Source of the DNA: a virus
IMG/VR virus record: IMGVR_UViG_3300037248_000068
Span: 1-53,545 of that record
Length of the DNA: 53,545 nucleotides
Strand: one strand, 5' to 3'
Shown: piece by piece, positions 6,305 through 14,745 of the stretch
How the letters are laid out: every line of letters begins with the position of its first letter
Numbering within the stretch: the first letter of the stretch is position 1
The notes under the pieces: generated by a model
Told to the model about the DNA's origin: nothing
The model's input: only the letters and a program-made list of their open reading frames with translations
The model's database searches: none
Program-made: the position numbers and the translations under genes

Positions 6305-6501
6305 GTAACCAGGGGCCTTGGGAATACCGCAGAGTCGAAATAGTTGTCGTGTACTACGCATGGGACGACATGCAAGGAGTCTATTTTTCTACGGAGGACC
6401 TTACGGAGTTGCTGAGACGCAGGCGTAGAGCGAGAACCCCTTTCGGTCCTCGAGAGCCCGTGGGGGCGTACTCGGTCGGACGCGTGAAGCCCGCAACATG
6501 A
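6301..6501 (+). CDS. Small protein with N-terminal GPWE
   Basis: This 66-residue protein from ATG 6301 overlaps both neighbours by four bases. The N-terminus MSNQGPWEYRRVE again places Pro-Trp-Glu at a chain end. A hydrophobic strand (EIVVVYYAWDD) is followed by a highly basic helix with five consecutive arginines near residues 39-43, suggesting nucleic-acid contact. Function unknown. Confidence 0.65.
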   Translation: MSNQGPWEYRRVEIVVVYYAWDDMQGVYFSTEDLTELLRRRRRARTPFGPREPVGAYSVGRVKPAT

Positions 6502-7058
6502 CCGTCGTCGCTTCAAACTTCACCCGGTCGCCGAACGACCTGTACGAAACGGAGCCGTGGGCCGTACGTGCGTTGCTGCGCCGCCTCCCACCCGTACGCG
6601 GCCGTAAGATATGGGAGCCGGCCGCCGGCAATCACAAGATCGCGGACGTGCTGAGATGGGAGAGCGCGGACGTACTCACCTCGGATATTGTTGTGTATCG
6701 TACAAAACACGATTTCATGTTCGATTTTCTTGCAACTCCGACCGGCGGAAGCGGGGCGACCGATCGCGACATCATCACAAACCCGCCATACGGGCCGCAT
6801 AACCGCGACGCCGTAAAGTTTGCACGTTTGGCATTGCAGCGGAGCGCCGGATGGGTTGCACTCTTGCTGACTGCCAAGTTTGATTTCGGCAAAACCCGCC
6901 GCGATCTATTCGCCGATAACCCGCGTTTCGCCTTCAAAGTTGCGTTACTCGATCGCATACAGTGGTTCTCGGGTGACACCGGCACCGAAGATCACGCTTG
7001 GTATGTATGGGGGCCACTGTGGCAGCCCGCGCCACGGCTGTTTTGGGAGGGCAAATAA
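6498..7058 (+). CDS. Phage adenine-type DNA methyltransferase domain
   Basis: This 186-residue protein has the two signatures of a class I DNA methyltransferase: EPAAGNHKIA at residues 40-49, replacing the usual glycine-rich AdoMet loop, and NPPYG at 95-99, the N6-adenine catalytic motif IV. It is short for a complete restriction-type enzyme and has no visible target-recognition domain. Such compact forms are common in phages and may protect the phage DNA. The altered motif I (Asn-His where small residues are usual) could reduce activity. It sits in a coupled gene chain with overlaps on the 5' side. Confidence 0.75.
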   Translation: MTVVASNFTRSPNDLYETEPWAVRALLRRLPPVRGRKIWEPAAGNHKIADVLRWESADVLTSDIVVYRTKHDFMFDFLATPTGGSGATDRDIITNPPYGPHNRDAVKFARLALQRSAGWVALLLTAKFDFGKTRRDLFADNPRFAFKVALLDRIQWFSGDTGTEDHAWYVWGPLWQPAPRLFWEGK

Positions 7059-7059
7059 A

Positions 7060-7368
7060 ATGCGCTACTGGCCTTTTAGCTTGCTGTGCACGTCGCCATT
7101 AATGCCGGGTGACTGCGTTGCAGAGTTGACCGCGCTGCACAAGACGCGGCGGCTATCAGGACGCGCATTTGAAGCATGTGGTTTCGTCGCGGGACGTACA
7201 GAACCCGTCATAGCGGACGGGCTTGTAGTTCTCGAAGACGAAAACCACACGACGCTGCAATTCGCGTATATGCAGATGCCTACCTCGGAACAGTGGAGGC
7301 GTTTGGAACGCGCTAACATCATAGAAGCGCCCCACTGTCACATATTTATTATTAGTACGCTGCACTGA
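7060..7368 (+). CDS. Hypothetical protein, 102 residues
   Basis: Start ATG 7060 is one base after the methyltransferase stop, with GGGAGGGC upstream inside the previous gene. The protein is mixed alpha/beta with three cysteines spread along the chain and no recognised motif. It is the last gene before a promoter at 7373, so it probably ends a transcription unit. Function unknown. Confidence 0.65.
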   Translation: MRYWPFSLLCTSPLMPGDCVAELTALHKTRRLSGRAFEACGFVAGRTEPVIADGLVVLEDENHTTLQFAYMQMPTSEQWRRLERANIIEAPHCHIFIISTLH

Positions 7369-7372
7369 GGGC

Positions 7373-7401
7373 TTGACATGCGGCGTCCGTACACGTACAG
7401 T
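7373..7401 (+). promoter_or_regulatory. Putative promoter
   Basis: TTGACA (7373-7378), 17 bp, TACAGT (7396-7401). The spacer contains CCGTACACGTACAG, an almost exact match to the sequence at 45578-45590 near another putative promoter. Confidence 0.62.
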
Positions 7402-7477
7402 GCGCGGCATGAACACAATCGGGATTAATCCTTTCGCTTCGATAGTCGAGATAGCGCGGCAACTAAGGACGCCAATC

Positions 7478-7750
7478 ATGAGCATCAAAACCACGGACAG
7501 TGAATTAGTGCGCGCCATATCGCGCGAATGGTTGGCGATCTTCATGAAAGCGTTCGGCCACTCAATACGCAATGAACGCGCCAGCGCACGGATCGCCACT
7601 GCGGCATTTGTTGATGGGCTTGCAGGTGTTACGGCGCTCGCCATAGCTGGGCGTCACGGCAGCAAAGACGAAATAGTCGAAGCCACGATCACATCGCTTC
7701 GCGAATCGATCGACCGTGATTTGCAGCATTTGTTCGGTGGTTTGACATGA
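7478..7750 (+). CDS. Hypothetical helical protein
   Basis: This 90-residue protein of unknown function, nearly all helical, has an Ala-rich centre (ASARIATAAFVDGLAGVTAL, about residues 33-52). I chose ATG 7478 because CTAAGGA lies nine bases upstream. The earlier ATG 7409 would lie eight bases from the -10 box and has no binding site. Its stop overlaps the next ATG (7747). Confidence 0.62.
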   Translation: MSIKTTDSELVRAISREWLAIFMKAFGHSIRNERASARIATAAFVDGLAGVTALAIAGRHGSKDEIVEATITSLRESIDRDLQHLFGGLT

Positions 7751-7908
7751 TTCGTGAAATTACAGACGATGAATTGAAAAAGTGGTGGTTCGTGTACGGA
7801 CCGCAGCCGGAGGAAGACCCCATAATCCGTTCGATACACGACTGGGATTTTCTACGCTTGGTTGCTACCTTAGCAACAATGCGCGGTGTAAAGTTGAAGG
7901 TTGCTTAG
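7747..7908 (+). CDS. Short acidic ORF before helicase
   Basis: This 53-residue ORF sits between two coupled genes: ATG 7747 overlaps the previous stop, and its TAG is immediately followed by the helicase GTG. Two adjacent tryptophans and a PEEDP acidic stretch mark the first half. The C-terminal half is helical. No family is recognised. Gene status rests on tight coupling. Confidence 0.55.
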   Translation: MIREITDDELKKWWFVYGPQPEEDPIIRSIHDWDFLRLVATLATMRGVKLKVA

Positions 7909-9516
7909 GTGTTCATCCCGCGCAAACATCAGATTGAATGCGTCCAGGCGCTAACTGCGTACGATGGCCGTTTCAGCGTCGGCGAAATGTGCGTTGCATC
8001 TGGCAAGTCGGGCGTGCTTGGCATGCTGGGATCGCACTACAGTCAGCGCGGACGCGTACTGATCGTTGCGCACAATAAAGAGTTGGTAATGCAGAACGCG
8101 GAAGCCGCAAAACTGCTCGGCTTGAATCCCGGCATTTGTTCGTCCTCGATCAGCACGAACGCATTCGCCCGCGTGACTGTCGGTACGATCGGAACCGTCA
8201 TAAATCGGGTCCGTCTGTTCCGCGACGTGGCTGCGATCTTGGTTGACGAAGTACACAGAGTGCCGCCGGCCAAGTCATCGCAGTACCGCAAACTATTCGA
8301 GGCACTCCCGCACGCGAAGGTGCACGGACTTACAGGCACGCCTTTCCGCGCGGACGGAACCGGCGATCTCGAAAAGACATTCGGTCCCGTCGTTTACAGG
8401 TACGCATTCCTTGAGGCGCTTCGCGACGGCTATGTTAAGCCGTTGGTGCCCGTCGACGCTGGCGAAGATGAAACGATCGATACGGAGGGGCTTAGCACGA
8501 CGGCCGGGGACTTCGATCCTGATGAGCAAGCGTCGCGCGCAATCAAGCTCGCCCCCAGTCATGCCCGTACGATCTTGGAAGTCATGCGCAAATTCAACAG
8601 ACGCCGAGTGCTCGTGTTCTGCTGCAACATCGAACACGTCGACAAGATGGAAGCCGAACTACGCCGTCTAGGTGCAAAAGTTGTCGGCGTGCATTCCAAG
8701 TCCGTAATCGGAAAACGAGACAAGTCGGTCGAAGCATTCCGGCGCGGCGACGCGGACATACTTGTTTCCTGCAACATGTTCTCAACCGGCTTTAACGTTC
8801 CTGACATAGATTACGAAGCGTTTTGCCGCGCAACAAGATCGGCGGTATTCTACGCGCAAGGTCTAGGACGCGGCGCGCGACCAACACCGTACGCGGTCAA
8901 CTGTCTCATATCAGATTTCGGAGATAATATCAGGCGTCACGGCACACTTGACGCCGTAGTGGCGGCCCCCGGGCGCATGCTGACATGCGATGACGAAGCA
9001 TGCGACGCGGAGTGGGAAACGTGGGAGCACGGCAGGATGTGCCCCAAGTGCCGCACGCTCCACAAGAGCGCGCCGAAGTGCAAAGCATGCTTTGAACGCT
9101 TCGACCCGCACTATCACGGCATGCGCTGTCCGCACTGCGGCGCTCAACAGGCAGCCATAAAACAGTGTGCCGCGTGCGAACAGCCGTACGCGGCGTTTCT
9201 GCATCCGATCTGCCCGTTCTGCCAGTTTGACAATAGCTCCGTACAGTCGCCCGGCAAGGAACTGAACACGCGCGGGGGCGAGCACGAAGCCGTCAACGTG
9301 CGAAATATCATTGAAGCCGAACCGTGGCAAGCTGTAGTGTTGCCGCCAGTTAAGATGAATGGTAGCGGGTGGATGCTCACGACAAAGTACACGACGGCTC
9401 TGTGGCCCTATGAAGTGCTTCCGCAGCCGCACTCAGTCTACCTCAAAAGGTCGCCGAACGGTCGTTACGTCGCGGCGGGAATTTACGACGTAAATGGGCA
9501 GGTGCACCAACGCTAA
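7909..9516 (+). CDS. SF2 DEAD/DEAH-type helicase with Cys-rich tail
   Basis: This 535-residue superfamily 2 helicase probably acts in phage recombination or replication. Motif I is VASGKSG (Lys33), motif II is DEVH (113-116), motif III is LTGTPFRADG near 140-149, and motif VI is QGLGRGARP near 318-326. After the helicase core, about residues 360-445 hold a dense series of CxxC pairs, enough for three or four zinc ribbons, an unusual addition that may mediate DNA or protein contacts. The GTG start directly abuts the previous stop. Palindrome site 4 lies in the Cys-rich part. The 3' end is followed by a promoter. Confidence 0.88.
   Translation: MFIPRKHQIECVQALTAYDGRFSVGEMCVASGKSGVLGMLGSHYSQRGRVLIVAHNKELVMQNAEAAKLLGLNPGICSSSISTNAFARVTVGTIGTVINRVRLFRDVAAILVDEVHRVPPAKSSQYRKLFEALPHAKVHGLTGTPFRADGTGDLEKTFGPVVYRYAFLEALRDGYVKPLVPVDAGEDETIDTEGLSTTAGDFDPDEQASRAIKLAPSHARTILEVMRKFNRRRVLVFCCNIEHVDKMEAELRRLGAKVVGVHSKSVIGKRDKSVEAFRRGDADILVSCNMFSTGFNVPDIDYEAFCRATRSAVFYAQGLGRGARPTPYAVNCLISDFGDNIRRHGTLDAVVAAPGRMLTCDDEACDAEWETWEHGRMCPKCRTLHKSAPKCKACFERFDPHYHGMRCPHCGAQQAAIKQCAACEQPYAAFLHPICPFCQFDNSSVQSPGKELNTRGGEHEAVNVRNIIEAEPWQAVVLPPVKMNGSGWMLTTKYTTALWPYEVLPQPHSVYLKRSPNGRYVAAGIYDVNGQVHQR
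9081..9094. repeat. AAAGCATGCTTT palindrome, site 4
   Basis: CAAAGCATGCTTTG, a perfect 14-bp palindrome, lies inside the helicase gene. It is read as KACF, a different frame from sites 1-3, so the repeat is conserved as DNA and not as a peptide. Confidence 0.85.
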
Positions 9517-9531
9517 ATCCGTACAAGAGAC

Positions 9532-9560
9532 TTGACGCCGACTCTTAGTTTTGTCATACA
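9532..9560 (+). promoter_or_regulatory. Putative promoter
   Basis: TTGACG (9532-9537), 17 bp, CATACA (9555-9560), upstream of the ATG at 9591, which has GGAGCTAAGGA as binding site. Confidence 0.55.
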
Positions 9561-9590
9561 CGGGCGTCGATTCACACAGGAGCTAAGGAA

Positions 9591-10007
9591 ATGAAACTCT
9601 GTTTTGACAGTATTGAGGAAGTGAAGGATTTCGTCGGGAGCCTCAAAGGCACGCGCGGCAAGAAAGGCGACGCCGACGACGGAGGCGACGCGAAAGCTCC
9701 GCCGCCAATTATGCCTCCAGTTGGTGGCGCCTCCACCGGATTTACGTCGCCGGCATCCGGTTTCATCGCACAAGGCGGCTTTCCGCCGGCTGGCGACCCT
9801 GCCGTTCAGGCACTCGTGACCCGCATCAACACCAAGATCGACGGCGCGCTTGCCAGCGGACAGCCACAGGACGCGGCGTTGCAGTGGTTCCGCGGGCAGT
9901 GCGGCCCGGAGGCCGCCGCAGCTACGATGGACCAAATCAAGACGGTGTTCCTGCCGCGGCTGACGCTGCCGGCGCTGGAGAATATCGCGAAGCTGATGGG
10001 CGCGTAG
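9591..10007 (+). CDS. Hypothetical protein with Pro/Gly linker
   Basis: This 138-residue protein of unknown function has a short N-terminal acidic helix, a low-complexity charged and Pro/Gly-rich linker (about 20-70), then a helical C-terminal domain (about 70-138). It has its own promoter and a strong binding site and sits just before the nuclease/ssDNA-binding pair, so a replication or recombination role is possible. That is inferred from position only. Confidence 0.68.
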   Translation: MKLCFDSIEEVKDFVGSLKGTRGKKGDADDGGDAKAPPPIMPPVGGASTGFTSPASGFIAQGGFPPAGDPAVQALVTRINTKIDGALASGQPQDAALQWFRGQCGPEAAAATMDQIKTVFLPRLTLPALENIAKLMGA

Positions 10008-10068
10008 TTTCGAAATTCTCGCCGGAGTCAACACCAACCGTTTAACCAAAGCAGTATCCGACGAGAAG

Positions 10069-10097
10069 GGTCCCGGGGTTCCCAAGGCCCCGGGACC
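10069..10097 (+). promoter_or_regulatory. 10-bp perfect hairpin related to 3186
   Basis: GGTCCCGGGG (10069-10078) and CCCCGGGACC (10088-10097) form a stem with a nine-base loop, 20 bases before the ATG at 10118. The flanks (AGAAG before, ACAAACC after) resemble those of the hairpin at 3186-3220. Both precede long replication genes, so they may be terminators, attenuators or RNA-processing sites. Confidence 0.6.
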
Positions 10098-10117
10098 ACA
10101 AACCCAGGAACGGCGCA

Positions 10118-11059
10118 ATGAGCAAGCACGAAATCTTCGCCGCGTCATCAGCCGCCACATGGCTTGAATGCTCGTGGTCCGCGTTGCACGACGTACCGGA
10201 GCCCCTCAGGAAGGCAAGCACGATCACCGCCGCGGAAGCCGGAACCGAGGCGCATGTTGACGTAGAGGAAGGCGACATCTCCGAAGTTGAGTCCTTCGTC
10301 GGACAGCTCGAAAACCCTGCGTCTACGGTGCGCGAATTCCGCGTGCTACTCGCCGACAACTGCGGCGGTACAGTCGATTTATTTTCGCACAACGCCCGCA
10401 TTGCGACCGTCATTGACGCCAAATTCGGCAAGTGGGACGTTGCAGCCTTCCACAACAAACAGCTTTTGACCTACGCTGCCGCACTGCTGGCAAGCTGTCC
10501 GGCCGAATGGTGGCGGCTCGTGATCTACCAGCCGAACGGGCTGGACGAAGAGCCTTGGAAACAGTGGATTGCGCACCGCTCCGAAGTGGAAGCGCACCGG
10601 CAGCGCGTCTTACGCGCTATCATGGACCGCAGCGCTCCCAAGCCCGGTCCGCACTGCCGTTGGTGTAAAGCTTTCCAGGCGTGCCCCGCAATGACGACCG
10701 ACGCCGGTTTCGTCATGGGCGCAATGACGCGCCGGGTTGAGGACCTGACGACGGAAGAACTTACGCGGCTGTTGCGGCTGATTCGTGCGCTCGGCGATGT
10801 CAAGGAAGTGTACGAAGATGCGCTTACGGTAAAATTGAAGTTAGGGTACACGGCAGAAGGCGTGTCGCTGAAGCCAGGCCGCGCTTGGCGCCAGTGGAAT
10901 GACGCAATTCAGGCGGCAGAATACGGTCACTTACACTACGGCCCGAAAGGGGTTAAGGCCCTGTCGCCAGCACAATTCGAAAAGCTTGGACCGGCAGGCA
11001 AGCAGTATGCGGCAGTTGCGTCGCACAAACCTGAGGCGTCCTACAAGGCACACTATTAA
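10118..11059 (+). CDS. DUF2800 PD-(D/E)XK nuclease, Cas4/RecB-like
   Basis: This 313-residue protein is of the DUF2800 family, related to Cas4 and AddB-type nucleases. The catalytic signature is GTVD (Asp87), then IDAK (Asp100, Lys102), then NKQLLTYA (about 113-120, the QxxxY-like helix). Four cysteines (18, 180, 183, 189) are spaced as in the iron-sulfur cluster of that group. It likely trims DNA ends with the ssDNA-binding protein encoded next door, a pairing seen in many phages. Residues from about 250 to the end form a separate domain that recurs as an independent gene at 51654-52055. GGAAC precedes the ATG. Confidence 0.85.
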   Translation: MSKHEIFAASSAATWLECSWSALHDVPEPLRKASTITAAEAGTEAHVDVEEGDISEVESFVGQLENPASTVREFRVLLADNCGGTVDLFSHNARIATVIDAKFGKWDVAAFHNKQLLTYAAALLASCPAEWWRLVIYQPNGLDEEPWKQWIAHRSEVEAHRQRVLRAIMDRSAPKPGPHCRWCKAFQACPAMTTDAGFVMGAMTRRVEDLTTEELTRLLRLIRALGDVKEVYEDALTVKLKLGYTAEGVSLKPGRAWRQWNDAIQAAEYGHLHYGPKGVKALSPAQFEKLGPAGKQYAAVASHKPEASYKAHY

Positions 11060-11060
11060 A

Positions 11061-11189
11061 ATGAGTGACGCCGGGCTCCGTAACTATCGGTGTTGTGCAA
11101 ACTGCAATTTGAGAAAAGGCGACAAGTCACCGGTAGAGTTTACAAACTGGCAACTGAAACTACCTACATTCTGGAAAGAAGGAAACTGA
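11061..11189 (+). CDS. Short CCxxC ORF
   Basis: This 42-residue ORF lies between the nuclease and ssDNA-binding genes, starting one base after the nuclease stop. It contains CCANC near residues 11-15 and a basic second half. The single cysteine cluster is too small for a full zinc site unless it dimerises. The binding site is weak, so gene status is tentative. Confidence 0.48.
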   Translation: MSDAGLRNYRCCANCNLRKGDKSPVEFTNWQLKLPTFWKEGN

Positions 11190-11192
11190 CAA

Positions 11193-12059
11193 ATGGCACA
11201 ACGTCAATACGAGCCTGCTACGGTGTTTAACGCGAGAATCGCCGATCTTCGTCATCTTTGGGTTCCAAGTGACCAATATAAAGGCCAAAAAACTACCAAA
11301 CCAAACTACTTCGCAATGTTTCTCGTGAAAAAGACGCAAGCGACGTGGTACGCCGAGCCAGCGCTGGCCGGAGTCGCGCAAGCGTGCGGAAGAATTTACC
11401 AGAACAACCCGCATATTTTGCAGTGGCCTGTCGTCGACGGTGACATGCCGAGCCCGGAAGGCAAGTCATCCGAGTTCGCCAAGGGGCATTGGCTGTTTTC
11501 CGGTTCCAGCGGCAACCCGCCCAACGTCGAAATCGTGCAAGCCGGCGGGGCGCTCGTGAAGCTGACGAACAAAGTCGGTGTGAAATCCGGCGATTACGTG
11601 ATGTGCGGCGTGACAGCCGCTGTCAAGCAGAACGACCCGCGCGGCGTCAAGCTGTATCTGAACGCCGTCGTGTTCTCCAGCCCGGGCGAAGAAATCGTGT
11701 TTGCCAGCTCCGTCAGCGGCGCCGAACTGATGCAACAGGCGGCACGGCAAGGGCTCCAGGTTGCGGGCTTCGCACCTGGGGGCGGGTTTGCTCCGCAGCA
11801 AGGCGGCTTCCCGCCTCCGAACTACGATACGCGACACCCCGGCATCGGGGGCGGTCCGGCAAGCGGACCCGCGGGGGCGCCGGGTTTTACCCCTGGGGGG
11901 TTCGCCCCGCCTCCGGGACCTGCGCAAGCGGGCTTCGGTGCCGCTACGGCTGCCCCGGGCCAATTCCAGCCTCCGGGACCTGGATTTGCGGGGACGATAT
12001 CCCCTTCTAACCCAGCGCCGGGGCAGTTCACGCCGCCTGCGTGGCCGCAACAGCGCTGA
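11193..12059 (+). CDS. DUF2815-type ssDNA-binding protein
   Basis: This 288-residue protein has an N-terminal domain (about 1-185) matching the DUF2815 family, OB-fold proteins that act as phage ssDNA-binding proteins. It sits with the DUF2800 nuclease and the polymerase, the usual set. Residues from about 190 are a Pro/Gly/Phe/Gln-rich disordered tail, as in other ssDNA-binding proteins. The tail ends in PPAWPQQR and not in an acidic tip, so partner recruitment may work differently here. AAAGAAGGA precedes the ATG. Confidence 0.82.
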   Translation: MAQRQYEPATVFNARIADLRHLWVPSDQYKGQKTTKPNYFAMFLVKKTQATWYAEPALAGVAQACGRIYQNNPHILQWPVVDGDMPSPEGKSSEFAKGHWLFSGSSGNPPNVEIVQAGGALVKLTNKVGVKSGDYVMCGVTAAVKQNDPRGVKLYLNAVVFSSPGEEIVFASSVSGAELMQQAARQGLQVAGFAPGGGFAPQQGGFPPPNYDTRHPGIGGGPASGPAGAPGFTPGGFAPPPGPAQAGFGAATAAPGQFQPPGPGFAGTISPSNPAPGQFTPPAWPQQR

Positions 12060-12078
12060 TGACGTGCCGCCGGCAGTG

Positions 12079-12090
12079 AAAGCATGCTTT
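12079..12090. repeat. AAAGCATGCTTT palindrome, site 5
   Basis: The 12-bp core overlaps the start codon (ATG 12084) of the methyltransferase gene. A protein bound here would block translation or transcription entry, and this copy is the strongest hint that the palindrome could be an operator. Confidence 0.8.
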
Positions 12091-12812
12091 TCCTTGGCGA
12101 CTGCTTGGACATCATGCCGACGCTGCTGGCAGCTTCCGTTGATTTGATCCTGTGCGATCTTCCATACGGGACGACGCAAAATAAATGGGATAGCGTAATT
12201 CCGCTAGACCGGCTTTGGCGGGAATACTGGCGCATAGCGAAACCAAACGCGGCAGTCGTACTTACGGCACAGACGCCTTTTGACAAGGTGCTTGGCACGT
12301 CACAACTGTCGAAACTGCGGTATGAATGGATATGGGAAAAGACCGCCGGTACGGGGTTTCTAAACGCCGCCAAGATGCCAATTAAAGTTCACGAGAACGT
12401 CTTGGTGTTCTACGCACAGTTGCCGACGTACAATCCGCAAAAGACGGCGGGCCACGTTATCAAGCGTGTTAACGTGGCGCGATCGAGCGGCAGCAAAAAT
12501 TACAACATAATAAACGTGCGAAAGCCTTATGAAAGCACTGAACGGTTCCCGCGCTCCGTAATAGTGGTTGCTAAAGATAACCGACTTGCCGAAGATACGC
12601 ATCCCACGCAAAAGCCCGTCGCGCTCATGGAGTACCTAATCCGTACATACACCAACGAAGGTGATGCCGTGCTCGATAACTGCATGGGCAGCGGTACGAC
12701 GGGCGTTGCGTGTAACAACACGGGCCGCAAATTTATCGGCATAGAGCGCGATCCGACGTACTTCGAAATCGCACGCAAGCGCATCGAACCGTACCCGTGG
12801 GAAATGCCGTGA
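12084..12812 (+). CDS. Beta-class N4/N6 DNA methyltransferase ending YPWEMP
   Basis: This 242-residue DNA methyltransferase has permuted motif order: motif IV DLPYG at 25-29 comes first, and the AdoMet motif DNCMGSGTTG at about 198-207 is near the end. That is the beta class of amino-methyltransferases acting on adenine N6 or cytosine N4. It probably modifies the phage genome against restriction. The start is the usual MLFLGDCLD opening and lies in palindrome site 5. The final residues EPYPWEMP carry the terminal PW motif. The stop overlaps the polymerase GTG (GTGA). Confidence 0.87.
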   Translation: MLFLGDCLDIMPTLLAASVDLILCDLPYGTTQNKWDSVIPLDRLWREYWRIAKPNAAVVLTAQTPFDKVLGTSQLSKLRYEWIWEKTAGTGFLNAAKMPIKVHENVLVFYAQLPTYNPQKTAGHVIKRVNVARSSGSKNYNIINVRKPYESTERFPRSVIVVAKDNRLAEDTHPTQKPVALMEYLIRTYTNEGDAVLDNCMGSGTTGVACNNTGRKFIGIERDPTYFEIARKRIEPYPWEMP

Positions 12813-14743
12813 TTCCCGATAGCCTCCTAGTCGATGTCGAGACGCGCTCCCGCGTCGACCTGCGCAGCGCGGGCGCGCGGCGTTATTCTGCCGACCCGTC
12901 AACGCAAATCACGACGGCCACATGGCACTACCGCGGTCAGCTAAAGACGGCGTGCACCGTACATCCGCACTTAGGCACGCATCCCATAACCGCGCTATAC
13001 GATGACATTCGGGCTTGCAGTCGGTTCGTGGCACACCACGCGAATTTCGACGTAAACGTGCTTCGTCGACAAAATCCTTTCGCGGAAATTCCGCTCTCAA
13101 AAATCGATTGCACGATGGCGCGGGCTCAGTGCCTCGCGCTCCCCGGCGGCCTTGACGAAGTGTGCACCACGCTCGGCATTAAAGGCAAAGACCCGCGCGG
13201 TCGCGCGCTCGTAATGGCGACGTGCCGCCCGCAACGCGACGGCACTTTTAACGAGAACGTACAGACGTTCCGCGAGCTGCTAGAATACAACGTACAAGAT
13301 ACGCGGTGTTTGATTGAAGTCGACGCGCGCTTGCCACCGCTGTCCGCCGACGAACGACTGATCTTTGAGCGCACGTGGCGCAAGAACGAAATCGGGTTGC
13401 CGATCGATATTGAATTAGCCACCGCAATTGCGCTCCGTCGTCAAGAAATAGAGCAAGAGAGTACCGCAGCACTGATGGAGTTGACAAACAACGCCGTCAC
13501 CAAGCTATCGCAGCGCCAGCGCATAATCGAATGGTGCAACAGCGGCAACCGCGCTGCCGGCCTGGAGAGCACGCAAAAGCACATCGTTGCGGAAAAGCTT
13601 GCCGATGAGAATTTGCATCCCGACGTACGGATTGTTTTGGAGTTGTTGCAAGCCGAAGGCGGTTCCGCCCCGCTGAAAGCGCAAGCCTTGCTCGATAGGC
13701 ACGTCGGCGGATGGTACAAGGATGCGACGCGATACTTCGGAGCGCGGTCGGGCCGCGGCACGTCCGAAGGTGCCAACATGTTCAATATAGCAAGACCGTC
13801 CGGCAAGTACGATGGGCAGGACGGCCGCCCGACGATCGACAGCGTAATTCATGGGCTTAAACAAGGATTCCGGTACGGCAACACGGCGTTGACTGACTGC
13901 TTGCGAAGCACGATCGTAGCACCGCAAGGGTGGATGGTTTGCGACAACGACTTGTCAGGCGCGGAGTACCGTCTCGCCATGTGGATGGCCGGCGATACCG
14001 AACGGTTAAAAGTGTTGGCAACCGGCGACAATCCGTACATATACAACGCTATCAAAATGGGCGGGTGGCCCGAAGGATGGACCAAAAATAATCACTTGAA
14101 AGAATACACCATATACAAAAATGTCACGCTCGGCGGTAACTACCAGCTAGGCTGGAAAACTTTTCTAGCTCACATGCGCAAAGGCGGCATGGGTATAGAC
14201 GAAGTTAAAGCCCGATCCAGCATCGACGGGTATCGGCAGGCAAATCCGTTGCTCGTGCAGCTATGGTACGATCTTGCGGACGCATTCAAATTCGCGATCT
14301 ATGAAGCGCCTGGCCGCATCTTTCCTGCCGGTAAGATCGCATTCCAGAAAGACGCGCACGGAACTGTATGGATGCTGCTTCCATCTGGCCGTGCCGTACC
14401 GCACTACTCGGCGCATATCACGTACAACGGCGAAATGGCGTTCTTCCGGGGCAAGTACGGCGCCATGCTGCGGCAAAAGGCGTTTGGTGGATCGCTTCTG
14501 GAGATCGCTTGCCAGTCGATGACGCGAGACTTAGTAACGGCCGCAGAAGCCGACATTGAACGCGAGCTGCCCGACGCGGTGCTTTTGCTGGACGTGTATG
14601 ATAGCATACTAGCGCTGGCGCGGGGGGACGTAGCGAAAGAGCGCTCGGCGCAGATGCGCGAAATCATGAAGCGCCCGCGACCATGGACGGCGGGGCTGCC
14701 GCTGGGGTGTGAAGGCTATGAATCAGAAAGGATGAGGAAATAA
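12809..14743 (+). CDS. Family A DNA polymerase with 3'-5' exonuclease
   Basis: This 644-residue replicative polymerase has an exonuclease with DVE at 9-11, NFD in the second motif (around 76-78) and a Y-V-Q-D third motif. The polymerase domain has motif A DLSGAEYR beginning at Asp381, motif B YKNVTLGGNYQLG at about 436-448 and motif C DVYDS at about 595-599. Motif C usually reads HDE, and here Tyr-Asp-Ser replaces it. The catalytic aspartate is kept. The GTG start overlaps the methyltransferase stop by four bases. The order nuclease, ssDNA-binding protein, methyltransferase, polymerase suggests one replication operon. Confidence 0.92.
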   Translation: MIPDSLLVDVETRSRVDLRSAGARRYSADPSTQITTATWHYRGQLKTACTVHPHLGTHPITALYDDIRACSRFVAHHANFDVNVLRRQNPFAEIPLSKIDCTMARAQCLALPGGLDEVCTTLGIKGKDPRGRALVMATCRPQRDGTFNENVQTFRELLEYNVQDTRCLIEVDARLPPLSADERLIFERTWRKNEIGLPIDIELATAIALRRQEIEQESTAALMELTNNAVTKLSQRQRIIEWCNSGNRAAGLESTQKHIVAEKLADENLHPDVRIVLELLQAEGGSAPLKAQALLDRHVGGWYKDATRYFGARSGRGTSEGANMFNIARPSGKYDGQDGRPTIDSVIHGLKQGFRYGNTALTDCLRSTIVAPQGWMVCDNDLSGAEYRLAMWMAGDTERLKVLATGDNPYIYNAIKMGGWPEGWTKNNHLKEYTIYKNVTLGGNYQLGWKTFLAHMRKGGMGIDEVKARSSIDGYRQANPLLVQLWYDLADAFKFAIYEAPGRIFPAGKIAFQKDAHGTVWMLLPSGRAVPHYSAHITYNGEMAFFRGKYGAMLRQKAFGGSLLEIACQSMTRDLVTAAEADIERELPDAVLLLDVYDSILALARGDVAKERSAQMREIMKRPRPWTAGLPLGCEGYESERMRK

Positions 14744-14745
14744 AA

